Assembly (NCBI RefSeq): GCF_041361345.1
Contig: NZ_JBGKAD010000001.1
Location: forward strand, 2,294,001-2,358,000
Direction of reading: 5' to 3'
From: Halobaculum sp. MBLA0147
GTDB lineage: Archaea; Halobacteriota; Halobacteria; Halobacteriales; Haloferacaceae
Length of the DNA stretch: 64,000 bases
Program-made: the position numbers and the translations under genes
The notes under the pieces: model-generated
What the model was told of the DNA's origin: nothing
The model's input: only the letters and a program-made list of their open reading frames with translations
Database searches by the model: none
Part shown: positions 1-6,742 of the stretch, one piece after another
How the letters are laid out: every line of letters starts with the position of its first letter
How positions within the stretch are numbered: position 1 is the first letter of the stretch

Positions 1-126
1 CCCGGCGACGCGCTGGTCTCCGGGACGGCGTTGCGGCCGATCACGCTGGTCGGTATCCTGCTCGCCTGGATCGTCCTCCCGACGGCACTCGCCGCTCTGC
101 AGTTCGAGCGGGTGGACGTCGACTGA
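1..126 (+). CDS. C-terminal end of a membrane protein (partial)
   Basis: An open frame enters from the left edge and stops at TGA 124-126. The visible 41 residues include a hydrophobic segment (roughly residues 17-34, with LVGILLAWIVLPTALAAL) followed by a short charged tail (QFERVDVD). This looks like the last transmembrane helix and cytoplasmic tail of an integral membrane protein. An ABC-type permease would fit, but so would many other families. The start and most of the gene lie outside the window. Confidence 0.6.
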   Translation, partial: PGDALVSGTALRPITLVGILLAWIVLPTALAALQFERVDVD

Positions 127-195
127 CCGTCGCGCCGGAGCCACCACGCACTGCCACTCGGTAGGCGCTCCCGAGTCTCCGCCGACGTACTACCC

Positions 196-394
196 TCCAC
201 ACCCCGCCGACGCACCGCTCTCCACACCCCGCCGGCGCACCGCTCTCACACCCTGCCGACGCACCGCTCTCCACACCCTGCCGACGCACCGCTCTCCACA
301 CCCCGCCGGCGCACCGTCCTCCACACCCCGCCGACGCACCGCTCTCCACACCCCGCCGGCGCACCGCCCTCCACACCCCGCCGACGCACTACTC
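196..394. repeat. 25-bp minisatellite, about eight copies
   Basis: Eight head-to-tail copies of a unit reading tccacaccccgccgacgcac plus 5 bases begin at 196, 221, 246, 270, 295, 320, 345 and 370. One copy is 24 bp and the others are 25 bp. The copies differ mainly at one a/g position and in the last three bases. The rest of the gap between 127 and 572 holds no credible gene. The unit is not a multiple of three, so the apparent minus-strand reading frames over it are artefacts. Confidence 0.9.
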
Positions 395-539
395 TCGCGA
401 CGATCCCGTCGATACCGGCAGACGACGACCGTCGAAGTCGCCGCAAACACTGCGAGACGCGACGGCCTCGACCGGCGCGCTGCCTCCGAATCCCGACGCA
501 GTCTGTCGATCTTGCGAGAGCAGTCACACTCTCGCCGGA

Positions 540-548
540 TTTATATCT
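540..548 (+). promoter_or_regulatory. TATA element of the aconitase gene
   Basis: The AT-rich tttatatct stands 25-33 bp upstream of the aconitase ATG at 573, in otherwise GC-rich DNA. This is the usual spacing for a leaderless or nearly leaderless haloarchaeal transcript. Confidence 0.7.
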
Positions 549-572
549 GTTCGGAGGCGAGTCCCGGACGAT

Positions 573-2543
573 ATGGGACAGACGATCACGGAGAAGATCC
601 TAGACGATCACCTCGTCGAGGGTGAACTCGAGACCGGCGAGGAGATCGGTATCGACGTCGACCAGGTGCTGACACAGGACACCACGGGGACCATGGTCTG
701 GCTCCAGTTCGAGGCGCTGGAGATGGACGAGGTTCAGACGGAACTCGCCGCGCAGTACTGCGACCACCAGACGTACCAGTTCGACTTCAAGAACACGGAC
801 GACCACCGGTTCCTCCGCTCGGCGGCGGGGACGTACGGCGCGTACTTCTCCCGGCCCGGCAACGGGATCTGTCACCAGGTCCACAAGGAGAACTTCGCGG
901 CACCCGGCAAGACGCTGCTCGGCTCCGACAGCCACACGCCGACCCCCGGCGGCCTCGGCCAGCTCGCCATCGGTGCGGGTGGCCTCGACATCGCCGTCGC
1001 GATGGGTGGTGGCGCCTACTACGTCGAGATGCCCGAGGTCGTCAACGTCCACCTCACCGGCGAACTGCCGGAGTGGGCGACGGCCAAGGACGTGATCCTG
1101 AAGCTGCTCCAGGAGCTCACGGTCAAGGGCGGCGTGGACAAGGTGCTGGAGTACACCGGTCCGGGCGCGGAGTCGCTGTCGGTCCCCGAGCGGACGACGA
1201 TCACGAACATGGGGACGGAACTGGGTGCGACCTCCTCCATCTTCCCGACCGACGAGAAGACGAGAGAGTGGCTCGCGAAGTTCGACCGCGAGGACGAGTT
1301 CGTCGACCTCTCGGCGGACGACGACGCCGAGTACGCCGACACGATCGAACTCGACCTCTCGGAGCTGGAGCCGCTGATCGCCAAGCCGTCGATGCCGGAC
1401 AACGTCGTGCCGGTCAGCGAGGTCGAGGGGACGGAGGTCGACCAGGTGATGGTCGGCTCCTGTACCAACGGCGCATACGAGGACATCCTCCCGTCGGCGA
1501 AGATGCTCGCGGGCGAGCGGGTGAACCCGACGACGGAGATGATCGTCGCACCCGGCTCGAAGCAGGCCAGCGAGATGCTCGCCCGTAACGGCTGGACGGC
1601 GGAGTTGATGGCCGCCGGAGTCAACTTCTCGGAGGCGACGTGTGGTGCCTGTATCGGCATCGGCCACGTGCCGGCTTCCGACTCCGTCTCGCTGCGAACC
1701 TTCAACCGCAACTTCGAGGGTCGCTCGGGGATCGAGGACGACTCCGTGTACCTCTGTTCGCCGGAGGTCGCCACCGCGGCGGCGATCACGGGCGAGATCA
1801 CGGACCCGCGCAACCTGGACATGGAGGCGCCCGGCTTCGAGATGGGCACCGGTTACAGTCCCGGCATGGGCCAGGACGACCCGGACATCATCTCGCCGGA
1901 CCAGTCCGTCGACGACGAACTCATCAAGGGGCCGAACATCGGCGACGTGCCCCTGAAGGACGAACTCGGTAGCGACCTCGGCGGCGAGGCGCTGTTGAAG
2001 ATGGGCGACAACATCACGACGGACCACATCACGCCCGCCAACGCGGAGGCGCTGAAGTTCCGGTCGAACATCCCGAAGTACGCCGACTTCACGCTCACTC
2101 GGGTCGACTCGACGTTCCCGGACCGCGCTCGCGAGGCGGAGAGTGGTGTCCTGGTGGCCGGGGAGAACTACGGGCAGGGCTCCTCGCGCGAGCACGCGGC
2201 GCTGTGTCCGATGTTCCTCGGTATCGAGGCCGTGTTGGCACAGAGCTTCGCGCGGATCCACCACGCGAACCTGTTCAACTTCGGGCTCGTCCCGCTGGAG
2301 ATCGACGAGGAGACGTACGAGCGGATCGACCAGGGCGACGACGTGGAGGTCGTCGACGACATCGGCGCGGGCGTCCGTTCGGGCGCCGAGGAGTTCACCA
2401 TCCGCGTGAACGACGACTGGGAGGCGACGGCGACGATGGACGCCTCCGAGCGCGAACGCGAGATTCTCGCGGCCGGCGGCAAGCTCGCCTGGACGAAGCA
2501 GCGACACCAGAGCGGCAGCGGCGCGGCCCCCGCCGACGACTGA
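573..2543 (+). CDS. acn: Aconitate hydratase
   Basis: Aconitase interconverts citrate and isocitrate in the TCA cycle, in the cytoplasm. The 656-residue protein has the expected order of domains: a large Fe-S-binding N-terminal part and a C-terminal swivel domain (from about residue 470), the latter carrying the substrate-binding motif QGSSREHAA. The three cysteines that hold the 4Fe-4S cluster are visible as Cys297 (GSCTNG), Cys357 and Cys360 (CGACIGIGH). The length is typical of the short haloarchaeal aconitases rather than the roughly 900-residue AcnA form. The ATG at 573 is supported by the TATA element 25-33 bp upstream. The gene is monocistronic, with a convergent regulator downstream. 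Confidence 0.96.
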   Translation: MGQTITEKILDDHLVEGELETGEEIGIDVDQVLTQDTTGTMVWLQFEALEMDEVQTELAAQYCDHQTYQFDFKNTDDHRFLRSAAGTYGAYFSRPGNGICHQVHKENFAAPGKTLLGSDSHTPTPGGLGQLAIGAGGLDIAVAMGGGAYYVEMPEVVNVHLTGELPEWATAKDVILKLLQELTVKGGVDKVLEYTGPGAESLSVPERTTITNMGTELGATSSIFPTDEKTREWLAKFDREDEFVDLSADDDAEYADTIELDLSELEPLIAKPSMPDNVVPVSEVEGTEVDQVMVGSCTNGAYEDILPSAKMLAGERVNPTTEMIVAPGSKQASEMLARNGWTAELMAAGVNFSEATCGACIGIGHVPASDSVSLRTFNRNFEGRSGIEDDSVYLCSPEVATAAAITGEITDPRNLDMEAPGFEMGTGYSPGMGQDDPDIISPDQSVDDELIKGPNIGDVPLKDELGSDLGGEALLKMGDNITTDHITPANAEALKFRSNIPKYADFTLTRVDSTFPDRAREAESGVLVAGENYGQGSSREHAALCPMFLGIEAVLAQSFARIHHANLFNFGLVPLEIDEETYERIDQGDDVEVVDDIGAGVRSGAEEFTIRVNDDWEATATMDASEREREILAAGGKLAWTKQRHQSGSGAAPADD

Positions 2544-2720
2544 ACGGCCTCGGCGGCTCGACGACGTACTTCTTCGGTGGCGCACGACTCGCAGACGTAC
2601 CGCCCCGGTGACGCACTCCTTCGGCGACACACGACTCACACGCACCGCTCCGACGACGCACGACCCCCACAGTGACGGCTGCGGGCGTGTCAGCCGCGCC
2701 GTTCCGGGCCTCGGCCGCCG

Positions 2721-3542
2721 TCAGTACAGCAGACTCCTGATCACGGCCACGATCCCCTCGTCGGCGACACGCTCGCGGTACTCGTCCGTGAGCAGGAGTC
2801 GTTGACGCGGGCGACCAGTCCGCGTCGACACCTGTTCGGTGGTGAGCACGCCGAGGTCCTCGAGGTGGCCCTTCTTGCGCGAGAAGGTCGCCTTCGAGGC
2901 GAGCCCGATCTCGGCACCCCAGCCGCTCACGTCGTAGTGGAGCCGCTCGTAGTGGGCGCCGAGACACAGCGCGACGAGCGCCGGGTCGAACTCGCGTGGA
3001 TCGTGGGCCCGTTCCGTCGTCGAGCGCACCGCGTCGAAGTCGGCCCGGAACTCGGGTCCGAACTCGCTGGCCAGCGAGTCGCGGACCTCCGCGAGCGGCG
3101 GCGTCCGCAGCGGGAACTGGTCGGTGTCGGCCCACGCCTCGACGCAGAACTGGAACACGGACGGCGCACAGTCGGCCGGTGCCGCCGCGACGACCGTGTC
3201 GACACCGCCCAACACGACCGGGACGTACACCCTGTCCGGCCCGGCCAACAGCGGCGTCACCGCACCGCTGTTCGCCCACACTCGGACGGCGAGGGTGTCG
3301 GCCGCGACGAGCCCCGCCGCGGTGGCGGCCGCCTCGAAGTCGCGTCGGAACCGCCGCAACGTCGTCTCGTCGGTGAGTACCCGGACCGTCGGCGGCGTCT
3401 CGTCGAAGGCGGCCAGACTCTCGACCAACGGCCGCAACAACACCTCCGGCGGGTCGAGGAGGTACAACCGCTCTGCGTCCGTCTCCGCGAACAACTCCGC
3501 GAACGTCCCCGTCACCAGTGTGCCGTCTGCCTGTGTCGACAT
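2721..3542 (-). CDS. TbsP-family winged-helix regulator, cassette copy A
   Basis: This 273-residue protein belongs to the haloarchaeal TbsP (DUF5821) family. In Haloferax volcanii TbsP is known as a transcription regulator acting with TrmB on a glyceraldehyde-3-phosphate dehydrogenase gene. The C-terminal 80 residues hold the conserved winged-helix core (HYDVSGWG, IGLASKATFSRKKG, GRPRQRL), nearly identical to the paralog at 34227. The N-terminal 190 residues look like a ligand or partner-binding domain and are far less similar. ATG 3542 is preferred over the TTG and GTG codons just upstream because a TATA-like tattaag lies about 30 bp before it. The gene is divergent from the small membrane peptide gene at 3689, so it probably controls that shared promoter region. 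Confidence 0.8.
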   Translation of the reverse strand: MSTQADGTLVTGTFAELFAETDAERLYLLDPPEVLLRPLVESLAAFDETPPTVRVLTDETTLRRFRRDFEAAATAAGLVAADTLAVRVWANSGAVTPLLAGPDRVYVPVVLGGVDTVVAAAPADCAPSVFQFCVEAWADTDQFPLRTPPLAEVRDSLASEFGPEFRADFDAVRSTTERAHDPREFDPALVALCLGAHYERLHYDVSGWGAEIGLASKATFSRKKGHLEDLGVLTTEQVSTRTGRPRQRLLLTDEYRERVADEGIVAVIRSLLY

Positions 3543-3688
3543 CACCAAGAGTAGCTATTCTCTACAGGCTTAATACTGCTGGACGATACTAACAATGTAA
3601 TTACGAGTTCTATTCGGCATACAGTGTACATGAGGATTTAACACGGTTTATAAAAAGTTATAAACTTCTTCTCTCGGTTCAGTGGTCT
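3543..3688. promoter_or_regulatory. Divergent AT-rich promoter region of cassette A
   Basis: This 146-bp intergenic region is visibly AT-rich against its surroundings. On the plus strand a strong TATA element (ggtttataaaaag, about 3646-3658) precedes the peptide gene at 3689 by about 30 bp. On the minus strand agtattaag (about 3571-3579) precedes the TbsP-type gene by about 30 bp. The equivalent region of cassette B (34078-34226) is 149 bp with the same layout. It is the natural place for operator sites, but no clear palindrome was found. Confidence 0.7.
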
Positions 3689-3886
3689 ATGTCGTTCCGC
3701 AAGACGACGAAAGATGTGGTATCGACGAAAATTGTACCGTTCCTGGCCGCTCGGCCGTGGGCGCTGGCGTTCCTGCTGGCGCTGACGCTGTCGGTGACGG
3801 CAGGGAGTCTCGTGATCGAGGACGGCGGGCAGTGGGCGGTCGAGCCGGGCGTGATGGACGACGGGAAGAGTGACGACGGGCCCTGA
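3689..3886 (+). CDS. Small single-TM peptide ending in Gly-Pro, cassette copy A
   Basis: A 65-residue peptide of unrecognised family. It has a basic N-terminus (KTTKDVVSTK), a motif LAARP at about residues 19-23, one hydrophobic helix (about residues 24-42) and an acidic, extracellular-looking tail ending DDGKSDDGP. The peptide at 33883-34077 has the same length, the same LA-x-RP motif before its helix and the same Gly-Pro end. The strong TATA element 30 bp upstream supports the ATG. The gene ends 2 bp from the stop of the convergent CHAT gene. It could be a substrate of the CHAT protease, a membrane toxin or a sensor subunit; this is inference from context only. Confidence 0.8.
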   Translation: MSFRKTTKDVVSTKIVPFLAARPWALAFLLALTLSVTAGSLVIEDGGQWAVEPGVMDDGKSDDGP

Positions 3887-3888
3887 AC

Positions 3889-6123
3889 TCAGCCCAACAG
3901 TCGCTCACGCAGTTTCCTCGGCCACAGTAGCGAGTCGTCGTACACGACGGGGGACTCGAGGATCTCGAGGTACTCGTCGAGTTCGTCGTCGTCGACCGTG
4001 TAGTGGGCACCCTCGCCCCAGATCCGGTACGACGAGTCGAAGTGACCCTTGACTCTCCCCCCGGCGACTCTCGGCGACTGCTGGTGGAGGTGGATCTCTC
4101 GTTCATCGACCCCCTGGTCGAACAGCCAGACGTCGGGCGGGACGAGCGCGTCGTTCTGCGTCACGACGTGTGTTCCGTCGCCGACGACGGCGTAGTCCTT
4201 CGCCGTCATCAACTGTTTCCGCGCCTTCGTCAGCGCTCGTTCGATACAGAACCCACCCATCAACATCCGTGCGAACGCCGTCCCGACGGTCGCGGCCTGC
4301 TCGTCGGGGACGCGCTCGAAGGTGATCGCACCGGCGACACTCCCTCGTCTGATCAGTCGCTTCCCCTCGGGGTACGAGCCACAGGCGTTGAGGAAGAACG
4401 TCTGTGCGTTCGACTCCGCGAGCGTGGTGGCGTCGAAGTAGCCGTCCGTACACTCCAGGCCGCGGTCGTCGCGGTGGCCGATGTAGTGGACCAGTTCGTT
4501 GCGCGACTCGAAGATCCGAGCCAGTTCGGCGGTCGTGACGTTCTCCGCGACACGGAGGTCGACGTCGAGAGCGGGAGCCCGCCGCTCGTAGTGGGCGACC
4601 GCCGCCTCGTGTTCGTCCCGCATCCCCTCGGCGGAGTCGTCCGACCGCAGCAGTGTTTGGTTCCGTTCGTTGACGACGGCGACCACAGACAGCGGCCCCT
4701 CCGACTCCGCGAGGTAGTCGAGCCGGTTCTCGTACGCCTCCGGGAAGGATTTGAACACGTCGATGGGCACGTCGTCGGCCAGCCACCCGTGGGTCCGTGC
4801 GGGTGCGAGAGTCGGGGCCACCAGGTCCACCTGTGACACGTCACGTCGAACGCGGTAGGTCGGCTCCCCGTCTGCGACCGCGAGCTCACCGGGCGAATCG
4901 GAGAACCCGTCCGAGAAGGTGAGTGAGAGGAACCGCTCCTTCGACAGCGGCTCCGACTCCGCCCGGAAGACGTGCGGGAGGTTCGCCAGGAGGTGTGGGA
5001 GCGTCTCCACGTGCTCGTACTCGGCAGCGACGTGCATCCCGAGGTGCCACTCCGGGAACCGGTCGGCCACCTCTTCGAACGGCGCGTCGAGGTAGCTCGC
5101 CACGCGCTCGGCGAGTGGTGCGTGGTACAGTCGCTCTGCGTCGAGACCGAGTGCGTCGAAGGTGTCCGAGAGGGCCAGTCCTCCGCCGTGGGGGCCGGCT
5201 CCTCGCGCGACACAGTCGAGGTAGAACACCCGTTCGAGGAGGTCCGCGGCCTCTCGTTGGAACTCCGGGAACGGCGCGAGGTGGACGGTTCGTCCGTCGG
5301 CACCGGGGAGGTGCAGTCGTGGGACGGCGTCGGCTTCGGTGGTCACCGCTGCACCGAGGTAGTAGGCGAGCGAGCCCGCCGACAACAGCGTCGACAGCGA
5401 CGGCGGGACGACCAGTTCCACCCCCGTGTTCGGCCGACGCTCCCACACCGACTCCGGGACGGACGACGCCTCGCCGACGACGACGGACGGGGGACGCGTC
5501 CGCTGGGTCGGCCAACTTCGATCGGGGGATCGCTCGGTCGTGTTCGCCGACGCGACGGTCAGTGCCGTCGCGACGCCGGCCGGTGTCTCCGGAACGTAGA
5601 CCGTCGTCTCGGGGGTGTCGACACGACTGTCGAACCCGAAGAGAACCGGCTGCGCCCGGGGGAACTGTATCGTAAGCTCGTCTCCGTGGTCGACGAGCCG
5701 TGCTTCCCCGTCGAACCGGACGAACACGCGGACGTTCGAGGCGACACGCAGCAGGTACGACCTCTCGGGCAGCGACATCCGCCCAGAACTGTCACCGAAG
5801 TCCGACGACTCGCCCGTCTCGAGGTCGTGTACCCCGACGAACACGGACGGGAAGTGCAACGACTTCGCCGTCCCCGCGACCGCGGCACCGAGGGTGTCCG
5901 GCCCGACGGCGGGTGCCGTCAGCGGCGTCTCGACCGGCGACTCGGGTGCGTCGTCGCTCGCGACCGTCGAGAGCGCCGTCGCCGGCGTCTCGCGTCCGTC
6001 GTCGGACGCCGTCGCCCGACCGACGACCGACCACGCCTCGACCCAGTCGTCGGTCGTCACCGTCACCGCGTTCTTGTCCCGGTCCACGGCACGGTACCCG
6101 TCGGCCGTTCGCTCCAACTCCAT
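3889..6123 (-). CDS. Large CHAT-protease domain protein, cassette copy A
   Basis: The C-terminal third of this 744-residue protein matches the CHAT caspase-like fold. The catalytic His550 lies in VHYIGHRDD and the catalytic Cys581 in FLNACGSYPEG. CHAT proteases are clan CD enzymes, often activated by a sensor and tied to regulated death or defence. The first 500 residues match no family I know but are shared with the paralog at 31580 (for example NVRVFVRFDG, VPESVWERRPNTG, FYLDC, FPEWHLGMHV). There is no TPR array and no TM helix. ATG 6123 is chosen over GTG 6141: an AT-rich element (about 6148-6158) sits 25-35 bp before 6123, and the paralog's N-terminus aligns from this Met. It converges on the small peptide gene. 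Confidence 0.85.
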   Translation of the reverse strand: MELERTADGYRAVDRDKNAVTVTTDDWVEAWSVVGRATASDDGRETPATALSTVASDDAPESPVETPLTAPAVGPDTLGAAVAGTAKSLHFPSVFVGVHDLETGESSDFGDSSGRMSLPERSYLLRVASNVRVFVRFDGEARLVDHGDELTIQFPRAQPVLFGFDSRVDTPETTVYVPETPAGVATALTVASANTTERSPDRSWPTQRTRPPSVVVGEASSVPESVWERRPNTGVELVVPPSLSTLLSAGSLAYYLGAAVTTEADAVPRLHLPGADGRTVHLAPFPEFQREAADLLERVFYLDCVARGAGPHGGGLALSDTFDALGLDAERLYHAPLAERVASYLDAPFEEVADRFPEWHLGMHVAAEYEHVETLPHLLANLPHVFRAESEPLSKERFLSLTFSDGFSDSPGELAVADGEPTYRVRRDVSQVDLVAPTLAPARTHGWLADDVPIDVFKSFPEAYENRLDYLAESEGPLSVVAVVNERNQTLLRSDDSAEGMRDEHEAAVAHYERRAPALDVDLRVAENVTTAELARIFESRNELVHYIGHRDDRGLECTDGYFDATTLAESNAQTFFLNACGSYPEGKRLIRRGSVAGAITFERVPDEQAATVGTAFARMLMGGFCIERALTKARKQLMTAKDYAVVGDGTHVVTQNDALVPPDVWLFDQGVDEREIHLHQQSPRVAGGRVKGHFDSSYRIWGEGAHYTVDDDELDEYLEILESPVVYDDSLLWPRKLRERLLG

Positions 6124-6479
6124 CCACCCGATGTAGTTCACTCTGGGTGTATTTTGTTTTCGATTGGGTAGCTAAATGTGGGGTGTTGATTTTTCGCGAA
6201 TACACTACCTGATTGCGGTTCGTACAGGCATGTTTGGCGCGGCCGTATTGGACACATACTTATACCTCACAATATCAAACGAGAGAGTCGGAAACCCGAC
6301 CACCGGACGCGGCGGAGTCGGGTCGTCGACAGACGCTCGTCGAGTGGTGGTGACAGACGCTCGTCGAGTGGTGGTGACATCGAGCGAGCGGAAGCCCACC
6401 GCTTCGGGCGTGGGTGTGAGCGACACCACAACTGACCGTTCCACCGTCGGCGAAAGTCTGTATTTCTAACACTTAGTAT
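6124..6479. other. Intergenic, with a 24-bp duplication
   Basis: No credible gene is seen here. The left end holds the promoter of the CHAT gene. Two perfect direct copies of a 24-bp unit (cagacgctcgtcgagtggtg plus gtga) lie at about 6330-6353 and 6354-6377. The DNA around 6140-6290 is AT-rich compared with the rest of the window (for example cacatacttatacctcacaa), as is common next to mobile-element scars. Confidence 0.6.
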
Positions 6480-6725
6480 TGCAGATATTGTATGGAGGGG
6501 TACGCAAGACGGCGAAGTACCGACAGTTGGGTTGTGGTCTGCCCGCCGGACGAGAGGCTCCCACACCGGTCCCGCGAGGGCGAACACGCCAGACCCCGAA
6601 TGGGGCCAACCCAGAGTCCTGCAAACCGGAGTACCTGTGAGGGGAAATTTGCCACCGGGTGTGGCATCACCGGGATGCCCACCGCGTGTGGAATCCCACG
6701 ACCTCAGCCGTGGGAGGAGGTCGAA
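6480..6725 (+). mobile_element. Probable IS1341-type (IS200/IS605) 3' remnant with structured RNA region
   Basis: The segment ends in a hairpin (TCCCACG 6694-6700 with CGTGGGA 6709-6715) followed by ggaggtc. From memory this is the characteristic right end of haloarchaeal TnpB-only IS1341 elements, where the 3' end also encodes the TnpB guide (sense-overlapping) RNA. A second hairpin (TGCCAC 6650-6655, GTGGCA 6661-6666) lies just upstream. No TnpB coding sequence with its RuvC or zinc-finger motifs is visible, so the transposase is gone. The remnant abuts the hisS 3' end. The small reading frames across it match no protein family I know. Confidence 0.5.
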
Positions 6726-6742
6726 GTACGAGTCGTCTGTCG

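Noticed and set aside
196..394. Possible CRISPR array from regular 25-bp repeats
   Set aside because: The copies are directly head to tail with no spacers, and no cas genes are present. The same holds for the 36-, 37- and 99-bp arrays.
600..2645. A 681-codon open frame opposite aconitase, and similar long antisense frames elsewhere
   Set aside because: In GC-rich DNA with third-position bias, long antisense frames are expected. The products are Arg-rich, unlike acidic haloarchaeal proteins, and the sense genes are certain.
3543..3688. A shared operator between the two cassette promoters (taattac and cgaatag words in both)
   Set aside because: Seven-base matches between two 150-bp AT-rich regions are expected by chance, and their order differs. 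Only the tattaag promoter element is kept as a modest similarity.
6473..6682. A 69-residue minus-strand ORF in the IS remnant
   Set aside because: It lies wholly over the structured RNA-like region, is not acidic and has no promoter, so it is probably a by-product of the element's 3' end.
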